Source: Adiantum capillus-veneris (taxonomy: Eukaryota > Streptophyta > Polypodiopsida > Polypodiales > Pteridaceae). From it: DNA of 64,000 nucleotides. Positions 22,165 to 33,891 of this stretch are shown here, piece after piece. The notes beneath the pieces are model-generated. The model had not been told where the DNA came from, ran no database searches, and saw only the letters and a program-made list of their open reading frames with translations. The DNA is taken from NCBI GenBank assembly GCA_014529385.2, contig CM043953.1, positions 98,959,342-99,023,341 of the forward strand, given 5' to 3'. The translations under genes were made by a program, and so were the position numbers. The number at the start of each line of letters is the position of its first letter. Position 1 is the first letter of the stretch.

Positions 22165-23844
22165 GTGTGTGTGTGTGGATAGTTTCCTACGATGTTAAAA
22201 CTCTCTTCTTCTTGGGGGGGGGGGGGGGGGTGTTGGTGTGTGTGTGTTTGTGTGAGCTAATAAAGGAGGAAAATGATATACCTTTCTATCACCCACGTGT
22301 GGTAGATTGGTTAGTCTTGAGTTCAACTCTCCTCGTCGGCTAGATCTTCTTATTGCCTGTCAAAGTTGACGATGGCCTATAGGATGCAGCTCCCTTTTTG
22401 GCTTCATTGACTATCACAATGACTCAAGTTGGTTGATAGCAAGATGTTGCAATGATGGCCCATTTCTTATGTTTTTGTCTTGCATGTAAGAAATAGCTTT
22501 AGTGCTTTGCAAAGTAGAATTTGCTAGATCCATGGTGCATCTGTTGTATAGGGATATCCAACTTTGAATCCCTCCCTTGCCAACAAACTCTCATGCTTGC
22601 TTTCAGCAAGGTTTGTGCACGAAGTGTTGGGTCCCTCATCACTATTTTTGATGCAAGTCATGATGCCACACCCGATGGGCAATGCAAATTTCCCACTAAA
22701 TCATCCATGAATACATGTATGGAAGGTTCTTGTCCATACAGTGTCCATTGCATCACCATTTCCGTATTAGACAGGACTCATATGCCACTGTGTCCCTAGA
22801 TGGTGCTTTTTTCCACTTTTCACACATCTCCTTGTGAGTTGCTTGAGATTATGCGAATATGTACAAAGTGATGTGTTGAATCATGCTCTACTTCTAGTAA
22901 AAAAGGCAAGAACACTCCCTGCCATCCATCACATTCCCGTTTTTGTCATTTAGAACATATCATAATGCATCTCAAGTCGTTTGCACTTGGTCCACCATGG
23001 AGTTAAAGAAATCTAGGTTTGCAGCCATGGTTGTTCATTAGTTCATTCAGACACTCCTAGAATAAGCATTGTGATTCCATACCCACCTCCTTCACCTAGG
23101 AACCACCAAGAACAAAATCTTTCTCCAAAAGCCCCTAATTAGCAATCACATCATGATCTCTCTCACCTATGTCAATGGAGGTCTTGCATACTAATTCAAC
23201 CAAAACCAGAATTAGCTCAAAAATTCGATGACTTTGGATGAGCATCATACCTTGGGTCATAAACATGGCATGACATCATCACCCAATCTACCACATACCA
23301 AGTGTGATCAACCTGCACCTAGGCATAAAGGAAAAGTCTTCTTAGAAGTAGAAAAGTTTAGGACACAAGCCATGACTACTAGAGACATAAAAGAACAAAG
23401 AGCGGTAACTAGCTTAAGGGGAAAGAAAGTGATTTACAGGCACTATGAAAATGAGAATTACGAGGCATAAATAACTAATCCTTCACTAACTAGCGGTTGT
23501 TTTTCTAATTGATTTATTTACAAAAGAATTTTTTTTCTAAATTTGATTATTTGTTATTAAACAAGTGATAAAATCACAGGGCCTGCCAATAGATGAGACA
23601 AATTAAGAACATGGAAGGGAAACACAAAAGCGCAAGGACAGAAGTCACATTGATTGAGAAAGTGATTAGGATATTACATTACAGAATGTCGGCCTCAATG
23701 AAGGGCTGAAGAGTACAAAAATTTTGTCATTTGAGGATGAAGGTAGGCATAGAATATGGAAACATGGTTTGTTTTTGTGGAGAGGATGAGGGAAGGGAGA
23801 GATGACGGGAAAAAGGGAGGGAGGGAGGGTGGGAGGTATAAGAA
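22165..23844. other. no recognisable gene; G-run and simple repeats
   Basis: It contains short GT runs (22163-22178 and near 22236), an 18-base G run at about 22216-22233, and a purine-rich stretch at 23780-23835. An 80-codon frame at 23228-23470 resembles nothing I know. The 3' terminus of the Helitron should lie here, but no CTRR end with a hairpin could be fixed. Confidence 0.5.
23815..23833 (+). other. potential G-quadruplex motif
   Basis: GGGAGGGAGGGAGGGTGGG: five G3 runs with one-base loops. It lies 12 bases beyond the stop of the Helitron protein, so on the coding strand it is a C-rich 3' sequence. Confidence 0.75.
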
Positions 23845-24440
23845 TCATTTAGGAATGATTAGATGTGTGGATGAATGATCGGACCAGAAGCAAAACCGTG
23901 TGCCTGTGATGAATGATGCAGGGGGATTTTTAATCCAAACATGATCGAGCTTTGAGTTGTACACAGTGGTCACATCATGAATTTGTTGTGTGTAGCCATG
24001 TGCTTGGAGCTTCTCCTCCAAGTAATGATATTGATTGTTTGTGGGTTCATTGTCTACATTAAAGTCTCCCATGATGACACTCATTCGTGTAGAATGGGAT
24101 TGTTGCAGCAAGGTATAGAGTTGTGTGACCAACGCGGTTGGAGATGTGTTTGGTGATTTGTAGATGCATATGATTTCCCAATCAAGGTGTTCATGAATGG
24201 TTAATATAACTTTGAATGATTTCTATTCCTGGAGCTAGGAATGTTTTTGCAGAGTGGAGCTTGATGCTAGTCTTGTAGTAGATTGAAACACCTATTTTGC
24301 TGTGGTGATGGACATGATGAAAGTTTGGTGCAAGATCGTTGGAAGGAATTTTTTGCTTTGTTTCTTGGAGGCATAGAATGTCAGAACTTGTAAAATTCAA
24401 ATCCTCTTTGATATGTTTGAGATATTTGTGACTAGAAACG
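23845..24440 (-). pseudogene. EEP (AP-endonuclease-like) domain at the end of RepHel
   Basis: This is the C-terminal domain of the transposase, listed separately because it is unusual. Motifs in order: CLQETKQ (metal-binding Glu), a region GVSIYYK, then after a frameshift IICIYKSPN, GDFNVDN (metal/active-site Asp and Asn), KLDHVW and WSDHSSTHL (catalytic Asp-His). These are the conserved blocks of the exonuclease/endonuclease/phosphatase superfamily. The domain follows the helicase after about 40 residues with no stop, so it is fused, not a separate gene. Fusions of this kind mark Helentron-type elements in animals and fungi. Confidence 0.85.
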
Positions 24441-27400
24441 ATGTTCAATGATTGAATGATATGATGTGTGTGTTTATATGCGAATGGAAATTTTGTCAAA
24501 TATTCCCATTTGGCATCATTGTTGAGGCGGTCAAGCTCATCAAGCACTTTTTTGTTGACTTTGATTTGAGCTAGATGAATTGGATTGAGAATGTGGAGGT
24601 TTGATGGATCTTTGATGCGGGAAAGAGCTGTGTAAACCAATCCATGTGAGTTTATTGATGTTGGATCAAAGGCTACTATGCTCATTGTCAAGCCTTGTGA
24701 CCTATGGATAGTTCGTGCATTTGCTGCTTGTATTGGAAATTGAGTTCGAGAGACATTGTTCAATGAATTTTTACCGACTTGAAATTCTTTTGTTGTTTGA
24801 AAAATTGGTGTCCATTGAGGGCTAATGGGAATCGTATTAAGATGTTGGTTCACTTGTCGTTGTTTGCAGCCTGTTGAGGAATCAAAAAACTCTATCCATG
24901 CAATAGGGCAGTTAGCTTTATTGTCGACAAGCTTCAGAATTCCATTTGCGCCATTCACAAGACCGTCGGAAATATCAATATTGCTACCGCAAAGCTCGAC
25001 AATCATTCCTACTTTGAGCTCCAAGGTTGAGGACAATCCTGCTGTGTTTTGTGGGTTGTTTGGAACAACTAGGTTTTTTGAGCAAGTTTTATGGTGCTTG
25101 TCTCTCGCATGGATTACGTATGCGTGAGTAGGCAATTCCTCAAAGACAAGTCGATTATGTGAGTCTTTCAAGTTGTTAGTGAAGTATAAATGGGGTGTTG
25201 TCAATTTGTTAAAGACGTTGTTGGTATGGTTGGTATTTAAGAGCAACAAATCCTCGGCTATGTGTTTTGCTTTGCGTATTCTATTGAGAATGGCAATGAA
25301 GTCATTATCTGATTGACGCATTGTTTTTGTGAGCTCATGGCATTTTATATGGGTAAGCCAGAATGAAGGCGAGAGTAGTTGCGTAGAATCTTGTGGCTCG
25401 CTAAATATCCAACGATCTCGAACTGGGCTTGCCTGACACAATTCACCGCAGAAGATGACATCTAGACCACCGAATGGCTCTATGTGATTGTGCTTAATTG
25501 ATCGCAGCCTTGTGTTTATGATACGCAAGAGTCTATTCCCAATCAAAGATGCCTCATCAAACACAACAAGCTTGAGGTTTCTATACAGTTGCGAGAGTTC
25601 GGCAAGGCTCTCAGAAGAAAGAGAAACATTTGGTTGGAAGACAAGGGGCAAACGCAATGCTGAGTGAATTGTTGTTCCTCCAAGGTTGAAAGCTGCTTTT
25701 CCTGTATATGCCATTAGCAATGTTGAGGGAAGATGTACATCTAATTCAAGGGAGGCATTGTAGTGACGAATAAGCCTTGCACGATTGTTTGCAAAGTGAA
25801 AGTTTTGCCCGTGCCTGCACCACCAGTCAAAAAGAGATGGATTGGTTGAGTTGGTTGCAAGCGTTTTCTAATCATAATGTCGTCGAAAAGGGAACGTTGC
25901 TCGATGTTCAACTTGGACACAAGTGAGTGATACTCCTCGTTGCACAATGCCAATTTTCGAAATGTTGGTAAGGATCTTGTAGTGGGCTTGCTTGGTTGAA
26001 TATCAAGTGCCAACTCATATTTGTATGACTCACTAGGCTTAGATCTTGAGGATGAGGGCAATGAATGTGTGTTTGAGGTTGCTGCATGAAGTTCTAGCTT
26101 ACAATATTTTTGACGATTGTCATGTATTTTCGCATAGTTTGTGGTAAATTTGTCTTTCCAACAATCAACACTTCTCTCAAAGGTTTTCTCATCGCCCGTA
26201 AATGGAAGGAACAATAAGCAAAGTTCATGGAAATGTCTCTCTGCATCCTTCTCTAGAACGAAGTTAGCATATCGTATGACTCGAGGGTTCTTAGACTTGC
26301 AGGTAGAGCCATGTACGCACTGGTAGTTGCTTGCATAATCAGCCAAACATATGTGTGCAAGGTTGTCTGGACGATGGGTGTACTTGGTGACAATATCGTC
26401 AAAGAAAATGTTAGAATCATCAGGATTCAAAGTATTCAATGTAGCTCTTCTTTTCAACAACAATGTGTGTTGGCTTTCAAAATCTGCATTGATGAACACG
26501 AATTGTCTACTCGCACTATGTAAAGGCAATGAAAGAGAGATATATGTGGCTTGCTGTGATGTCATCTCTTGTGTATTGATCAAAGCACCGCCAATTTTTT
26601 TCAACCGGTCCAACGTTGACACACTTGTCTTCTTGCAATCTTGCAATATGTGCTTGATTGTTTTGCTTGTGGTCGAATCGTTTTTAGTCATGTATGATGT
26701 GCAATATGCAGCAGCGCCATGGCCATTGAATATAAATTGAATGTCAATGTTTGTATCCCATAGACTACACAACTCTTTGTTGAAATTGTTTGTGTAAATG
26801 TCTTTTGGATGTCTTTTCAAGAGAAGTGTTGGCTCTGTGATGCTCACAGAAAGGGATTTAATATACACTTCTTCAGTGATTCCCAAAGAGGTTAACCATT
26901 CATCGTATGACACTTTTGAATCATGTCCAAGAGCAAGCAATTGATCGTCAATGGACTTTTTGCAGGCTAACAATGCGTTTTTCTCCTTTTGAGCCACTGT
27001 GACTGGATATAGAATTATAGTTTGTCGGGAGGGTGGACGCGGGAAACCAAACCGGCAAAAGCTTTTACGTTTTCTGCATGTTTTACGATGGTAGTGAGCT
27101 TGCACGCTTCTAAGAGACTCTTCCAACAAATCCTTGTCAGTAGCAATATATGTGTCGATAAAATGTATTGTATCATTATCCGGCGCTACACCAAAGAGAG
27201 GTGCATGTTCTACCCAAAGCAATCCATGATCATGCTGACTTCCTCTATTTTGAAACTCGGTCACAAAAAAATAATCCCTCAACTCACCAAGGATGGCATT
27301 GTTGCGTGTCAACTCTTTTTTCATTGCTTGAAATCTATGGACATAGTAGCGCGCTGTTGTTACAGGATCAGAACGTACAAGTGCACGGATGAATGAGGCC

Positions 27401-28998
27401 TTGGTTGGGTAATCTGTTTCTTTAATATGAGGATTCAATGCACACAAACATTTTCTCAAAGGATCCCATCTTTGCTCAGCACATGAAAATGTTACAAAGA
27501 AAGTCGGCTGACCCAACTGATGAATCATTGCAAACACGTTTCGCTTAAGCTTCACCTTGGAATTGATTGAAGTGCGCAATGATTGGAAGTCGTGGTACCC
27601 TAGGTCGGATGAAAGTAGCTGCTCTATGTTAGTGCTAGCTTGAACATCTTTTGCTTGTAATTGCTTGCCACAAAGTTTTCCCTTGCGTAAGCGTACCCAT
27701 ATAGATCCAAGCACTTTCGCAATAATAATTTTCATTGTTTTGAAGAACAAATTTTCAATGTTGCTTGCAAATCGTCTATCTACATTTTTAAGCTCCCATT
27801 GTGCTACTTTTTGGTATTTTTTCTTCGCCAACACGTGATACTTTCTTCTTCGACCAAAAAACAATGTTGGGAATGACAACTCCTCACAAGATTCATCATA
27901 AAAAATGCTCAGAGGGCTGAATCCCTCACAAGGCGCTACACTTGCAACTTGTGAATTATGGTCCACAACTTGTTGAGCGGAGTAGATACCGTGCACCAAA
28001 GTGTCCGTAGAATCATCCTCGTCTTCAACATCTTCTTGGTGTGGACTGCGACACACATCTTCATGGATTGTGAAACTAGATGACCAAGACATATCCATAG
28101 AAACACCATGCTCAATGTACAAGGGAGTACTCAATAGGTCAACCAAAGCTTGAAGCACATAGTTTGGCTGCACAATGCCACTCAAGTAGGCATGATCATA
28201 ATCAAGCTTTCGATTTATCTCAACTAGAATTGAAGCTTGATCACTAGAGAAGCGTGGCAACACTCTTTGTACTCGTGACAAATCTGCCATTACATTCACA
28301 ATGCTTCCGCGCAAACCGTATTGACCTTCGAAGTTTAGTTCACGAATTTGAGCGAATGGTATGCGCAATGATACAAGACGACTCTCTATTGAATTCAACC
28401 TTCCTACACTAGATATTTTGACATTAAAAGTCATCTCTCTTCTCATGCAAAATAGTGTCTCCTCTTGTTTCTTCAATGCGGCCTTACATTGGTGACACAC
28501 TCGAAGCACCTTATCGTCAACCACCGCAATTGATTTTAATTTTTTAAGAAGCAATAACTCCTCCTTAGACATGCCATGCAAACTTTGACGAAACATAAGC
28601 GAACCACATGAAGCACAATCAAAAGAAGGGGTATCCTCGATGATCTTTGTATATTGAGAAGTTCTACCAGATGAAGATGAAACTATAGAGATTCTTAGAT
28701 GTTTTCGAGATGACCTGGACATATTGTAAATTTTGGTTGTGACTTGCTTAAGCGTAAAGGTGTTGGAATATAGACTCAAGAACATAGATGCAATTTGCTG
28801 AGCACCAACATTATGGTTGTCGACAAGAGTAGCTAGAGACACACTAGCCTCTTTAGTCCATACACATCGTTTACGTTTAGGACTGTCAAAACCAGCAGGA
28901 AACCATAAAAATTCACCATGCATACTCAACACGACCAATGACGGGAAAGTGGATGAAGATGGACAATCATGCGCAACAAAGGACGGAGCTTCACGCAT
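23845..28998 (-). pseudogene. Helitron RepHel-EEP transposase with two frameshifts
   Basis: This is a rolling-circle transposase. The first frame (28998-25741, 1085 codons) has two CxxC pairs at residues 128-131 and 168-171. The Helitron-like N domain is around 440-580. The HUH motif QHDHGLLW is at 588-595, with a zinc-like HYHRKTC...C stretch at 635-648. The two-tyrosine motif YCTSY is at 765-769. The PIF1 Walker A GGAGTGKTF is near 1059. The frame breaks near 25775-25779 (one base appears lost) and resumes in 25720-24191 with the Walker B-like VVFDEAS and the helicase end IHRSQGLTMS...ALSRIKDP. The EEP domain then starts (ILCLQETKQ), breaks again near 24210, and ends with GDFN, LDHVW and SDHSSTHL by 23845. 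The start Met is the first after an upstream stop. Confidence 0.93.
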
Positions 28999-29378
28999 AG
29001 CTTCACCTTGGTAAAGTAAACTTTACATGCACCAAAAAACATTCTGCACATTATACCAACCAAGTGTACACTTAACATCATTGAGGATTGGCGACTAGAC
29101 AAAAGAGATATTATAAATACTCTTTGAACAAAAGAGGGCGATAGAAGACTTATGGTCCAAGGCTGCACCCAAATTTTCAAAATGTCTTCATTTCTTAATG
29201 CTATTTGCTCTACAATAACATCAACAACTTTGGACTCAAGAGATTGCAACAAGAGACTCAAGTTAAAAACTTGAAGTAAGCTTAACAAAACATCTTTGTT
29301 GCTCGGAAAGTTACATATAAATATGGGATCAAGGTACAACCTTTTACTTTCTGCCCACAAAATGAGATCACTTGCCAT
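28926..29378 (-). CDS. hypothetical 150-codon frame between RPA and RepHel
   Basis: The frame starts 37 bases after the RPA-like stop and overlaps the start of RepHel in another frame. It is hydrophobic and leucine-rich, with no motif I recognise. It could be an upstream exon of RepHel, a decayed gene or a chance frame. No convincing splice pair to RepHel was seen. Confidence 0.25.
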   Translation of the reverse strand: MASDLILWAESKRLYLDPIFICNFPSNKDVLLSLLQVFNLSLLLQSLESKVVDVIVEQIALRNEDILKIWVQPWTISLLSPSFVQRVFIISLLSSRQSSMMLSVHLVGIMCRMFFGACKVYFTKVKLCVKLRPLLRMIVHLHPLSRHWSC

Positions 29379-29414
29379 TTTACAAAAAGTTCAACTAAAG
29401 AAAGAGAAACAGAA

Positions 29415-31180
29415 CTAAGCACCTTTGAAAGCAGTAACCTGACCCGACTTGTCAATAGTGAACCAACCAGCCTTCTTAACGTTCAAGAGTGAAGATTTTA
29501 AATCCACCAAGCTTTGCTCAAAGAGATGCAAAAATGGACGAGAGAATGCTAGAACTGAGTCGACTACAGTACCTTGTAAAATTACACCAACAGCCTCTCC
29601 ATCTTGAGGATATAATTTGGCAGGTAACATTGGTTGCTTATTGATTGTAGAATGTCTTCCACATGAGTAGCAAAATGGGTTGCTAGCTTGGCGGCTTACA
29701 TTGAGACCTTTGCACGTGCCACAAGAGAACTCCACATCCAAGCTGTTCACACTCACAATCTCCAAAGTTCCAAACACCTACCAATTTCACATTTATCAAT
29801 GAGGATTATAACGATTTTTAATTGTTATGCAATAAAAAATTTACCTTCTTCCCAAAGCCTAAATTCGAGACTTGTTTATGAAGGTATTCTTGGAAGACAT
29901 CAGCCAATGAAGGAGGCAATGGACATAAGATTGTAGCATCCACAACACTTAGAGTGTTCGACAAGTGCTTGAAAACATTGATGTTACGAGCAACACAAGT
30001 GTAGAATCCCTTTTCTTTGACCTCATTTACCATAAGTTGATAATCGAGGCGCCGGGTTGGGACAAACAAAAGCTGCCATAGAAAAAATCTTAGAAAAAGG
30101 GCACGAACTATAAATTGCAGAGATGGGAGACACTTACACTAGCTCGATCGCTTGTTGACGGCCCATCAATAATAGTCAATCGAAAACTAGGAGTACCATC
30201 ACTTCTAGTTGCATTCTCTATTTTGACAACAATGAAGGCAACAATAGCCATTGACTCATTAGCATTAGAACTTTGGGCCAACAACTCTTTGATCTTCTGT
30301 TCTGGATAAAGGTAGAGGCAACAGTCAAAAGGCTCTGCCTTAACAACCAAAGTAGTTGCATCAGCGAACAAAGCCCACAAGCAAGTACCACCGTCTTTTG
30401 CAACTGCTCTTTTTACACATGCCCCCTCAATGCGCACATAATCATGGACAGCAAAGGCCTCAATAAAGTCTGAGAGATATATCTCAGTCACAACAAAAGT
30501 AACAGTATGGCGAGATTCTCTGTCGAGGAGATCTGCACGTAGGTATCTACCAAAGTTAGATTTGGGTATTCTATAAGTACCATACTTACAGAGCGCTTTG
30601 CCTTCAAATGCAAATCTAAAATTTGCAGTCTCTGACAGCTCGGAGATAGCTAGATTTCTTAGGGCAGGGGTTATGGCTAGCTGTGAAGAGAAAGATTCAA
30701 CATTAAGCTCATCTTTCTCTTCACGTATATTTTTTATCAAAGGGGACGAGAATGAGGTATCTGCCAAGCACCTAGTTGCCTTACCTGAGGAAAAACCATT
30801 GGTGTGAACAATATACTCTAACGATCAAGAGAGAAAACAGTAAACATTACCTCTCACTGCAAGCAAGGCCTTTTTTATAGCTGAAGAAGAGGCTTTATTC
30901 AACTTTCCTCTTGGGCTAAGTTTTTTGTTGTGCGGGGAAGATTTAGAGATTTGATTAGGATTTCGAGGCAAAGGTGAAAATTCAGCAGCAGTGGTACACT
31001 TGGTACTCTCAAGAAGCTCTACTTCCAACGAAGGTGCTTCTACACGCTCAGGCTCAAACAATACCTCATCAAAACTAAGATCTACAAACATATGCTCAAG
31101 TCAATGCTCAATATCATATGCTCAAGATAATCACAGCTCAAAATCTTGTTAACGTACTCACCCTTCATGGGAGTATCCAT
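29415..31180 (-). CDS. Helitron-borne RPA70-like single-strand DNA-binding protein, 5 exons
   Basis: The predicted exons are 31180-31162, 31081-30851, 30784-30138, 30072-29845 and 29777-29415. Each junction has GT-AG (donors GTGAGT, GTAATG, GTAAGT, GTAAAT) and phases agree. They give one frame of 495 codons ending TAG. Exon 1 encodes MDTPMK; exon 2 a Ser/Pro/Lys-rich linker. Exon 3 holds OB-fold-like sequence with KYGTYRIPKSNFGRYLRADL, and exon 4 continues it. Exon 5 carries the C-terminal zinc ribbon of RPA70 type (CGTCKG ... CYSCG). Such proteins are thought to coat single-stranded DNA during rolling-circle transposition. The frame is intact, unlike its RepHel neighbour 400 bases downstream. 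Confidence 0.88.
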
Positions 31181-33010
31181 AGTATGAGGTATCTTAACTA
31201 GAATTGCAAGCACCTATGAGCAAGAAGAGCTTAGGCCTCAAGAAAGCATATGTAAAGTGTCCAAGGAATAGTTTTATATATAGGAGCTGCATGAAAGGCA
31301 GAGGAAAGTAGTGCATATGTTTCTATAATGAGTGCCACAGCCTCACGTTCAGCATAGAAGCCAAGACAAGAGAGATTGCAGTAAAATGATGCAATATCTT
31401 TTCATAAATGAGAAGATATTATTTTACACTTTCAAAGAAAGAGCACGTCTTTTGAGGCAACTTTATTACCCGACTTGATTTCAGGCAGCTTTATTACCCG
31501 ACTTGGTGGCATTGAGAGTAAGTTGTTATTATTTTATTCTTTTTAGAAAAGTAAGTCTATATTTCACACTAAATCTGAAAAAAAAGACATAGTCAAATAT
31601 AAACCATGAGTTGTATTTATCATGGCATACACGTTTAGTGTAAAAGATTTAAAATTGTCAATATGAATAAAATAAATTTAGAAATATTAATTATAATATT
31701 AAAAGCTGAACTTCATTAAAAGCTGAGTTTCATTCAAAAGAACATGTTAAATTCGACCTTAAAAATAGAACATGTTTCTCAAAAGTAAGATAAACCTATC
31801 TAATTTATAATATTAAAATTAAAATTGTGTACAATAATATTTTCTTAGTTTCGATCAATATTTTATAGGAAACTATAATACCATAGCATCTGTTTCACTC
31901 AAAGATTATATACTAAGTTTTAAAAAAACAATTTGCAAATAATAGACTTCCTAAGAATTGCCGAACAAAATTACCCACAAGAGCAATTAAATTCATCCTT
32001 GACAGTTGTCTTTCCCTATCCCATAAGCTCAGAACAAAATACCCAACATGAAGGATATATATCCATAGTTGGGTATATAGTAATCTTCACAGCTTATCCA
32101 AAATACCCGATTAATTGACAACAAGCCAAATAAAAGGCTCTATTCCTCTGCCTGAAGAGCATAATAAACTTACTTTACTTTAATACGCAGGAATTTGACT
32201 CATGCTACTTACAAAGCTAACCGTAATAACAAAACAAGGGTTCGTAAAATGGCTACTAATCTCACATCACGATGAAAATAATTAAAGATGCTATCCGAAA
32301 CTCAAAAAGGGATATTCATACTGTTCCAAGATGTGCCTTGCGAATATGAGGAGCTCAAAGTAGCAAACATTTTTGAAGTACTTAAATCTTTATTAATCTT
32401 GAAAGAAATAACTCTTGTATATTAGTCTTATCAGTAACAATTACAACTGCATACACAGACCAGCCTTGAGCTTCTTTAACATCCACAAACCAAAATTAAG
32501 CATGGTGTCACAACTGTTCAAATCGATAAGCTGATCGACAGAGATGGAAAACTATGTGTATTTACTCGAGAAAGGCTTGCCTTAGCGCATCTGCAAAGTC
32601 ACAAGACAGTTGCTATCAAACAAAACAAGCATATAGAAAACCCAATGTACTCTCTTAACGTTTATTTACCAAGAATACCAATCATGGCTTCCCCTTGTGT
32701 GTCAAGATCAAACTATTGAACCCCTCCACTACAATTGAAACCAAATAAGTACAAAAACAACAGAGCTTTGAATAAATACAAAAACAACAGAGGCAAAGCA
32801 AAAGCTAAGAGGCCCCAGTCCATATCCGAACCCTCAATTTCCGAATACTCGAAAGACTCTGAAGCCTATATTAAATCATATTCTCCAAGTGGTAAAGCTT
32901 GCAGAGTGTCTGAGCCCCTCTCAACAACTGCCTGAAGCTGCATCCAAACAATCCACCTCTACTACTGCCCTGCAATTCGATGCAATTTTGCATACACAAT
33001 AACAAATGCA
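31181..33010. other. AT-rich region upstream of the RPA-like gene, no gene seen
   Basis: Strongly AT-rich, especially 31540-31930. It should contain the promoter of the RPA-like gene and perhaps the 5' end of the Helitron. A 20-base direct repeat, CTTTATTACCCGACTTG with flanks, occurs at about 31460 and 31488. No frame has recognisable features. Confidence 0.5.
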
Positions 33011-33013
33011 TAA

Positions 33014-33218
33014 GCAAAGCATGGGAAAATAAGCATAGCTGTACGCACCTCTGCAAAAACTGCGCATCAACACAGAAGCAAGCAAAGCATGGGAAAATAC
33101 GTCTATAACTGTACGCACCTCTACAAAAACTGCGCATCAACAAAGAAGCAAGCAAAGCATGCGAAAATAGATATATAACTGTACGCACCTCTGCAAAAAC
33201 TACGCATCAACACAGTGA
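33014..33218. repeat. tandem repeat, three copies of about 69 bp
   Basis: Units start at GCAAAGCATG (33014, 33082, 33152) and contain CTGTACGCACCTCT and AAAACTGCGCATCAAC. Spacings are 68 and 70 bases. Confidence 0.92.
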
Positions 33219-33890
33219 AATGACTGCAGCGCCCGCGAGTGAGACGCTGTCATGGACCTGTGGAAGCCGCCGAAAAGAAGGTCCGATGGGGGAGCCCGAT
33301 GGGTGACGCTGTCAATGTGTCAAGGGGTTCAACTAGCGCTGACCTGCCAAGAGCATAATAGGCGCACAGTAAGAGAAAGAGAGAAAGAGAAAGAGAGGGG
33401 GAGAGAATGGGACGAAGCATGCAGACCTTCGAGCTCTGTGGGAGCGAGGGCGTATGCGCGTAGCAGGAAGTTGAATGGAGCTTGCCCCGCAGCACGAAGT
33501 TGATTGCACTCCGAAGCTCACTGTGTCGAGCTCGCCATCCCTCAGTGCTGTCGATGCAGATGGGAAAGAAACGCTCAAATGATGAGCTGGCCTAGAAAAC
33601 CTAAAGAGCGTCTCTTATGATTCCCTCCAAAAATCATCGTAAACCAACAAAAATGCGACACATCAGCAATCCCTATCTCTAACTCTACCACCCACCTAGG
33701 ATACCCACTTCCCAAGCACTTTAATCATGCCAAATAGCGGTGCTTGATAAAACCACAAAATAAACATAAAACAAATAAAAAACATTTTAGTCAGCAAAAA
33801 GAGAAGTGATCTCTATAGCCTTTGCCCTTTGGGCAAGCCAAAAACGTTTTTCCCTCTTCTCTCCCTCTCTTCCTTTCCCTACCCTCCCTC
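33219..33890. other. no recognisable gene
   Basis: Overlapping frames on both strands around 33250-33580 have no motif and reflect a purine-rich GAGAAAGAGA stretch. Nothing else was recognised. Confidence 0.4.
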
Positions 33891-33891
33891 A

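Larger units (their letters stand above)
23845..31180 (-). mobile_element. Helitron encoding RPA-like protein and RepHel with C-terminal EEP domain
   Basis: All genes read right to left: RPA-like gene (31180-29415), a possible small frame (29378-28926), then the RepHel transposase (28998-23845). Plant Helitrons are known to encode RepHel plus RPA70-like single-strand-binding proteins, and this pairing is what is seen here. The coordinates cover the coding core only. The 5' TC and 3' CTRR ends were not found, and the true element may reach towards 33.2 kb and below 23.8 kb. Two single-base frameshifts break RepHel. Confidence 0.93.

Noticed and set aside
22295-22332. tRNA or SINE-like A and B boxes (TGGTAGATTGG and GAGTTCAACTC)
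   Set aside because: The boxes are only about 8 bases apart, much closer than in tRNA-type promoters, and no cloverleaf forms.
23400-23845. Helitron 3' terminus (CTRR with hairpin)
   Set aside because: Several YYAG words exist on the plus strand, but none has a clear adjacent GC hairpin and an A/T insertion context, so no boundary was called.
24825-25127. 100-codon plus-strand frame
   Set aside because: Shadow of the helicase-coding strand; the minus strand carries conserved PIF1 motifs over the same bases.
33250-33580. Overlapping frames on both strands
   Set aside because: They have no motif on either strand and arise from purine-rich low-complexity DNA.
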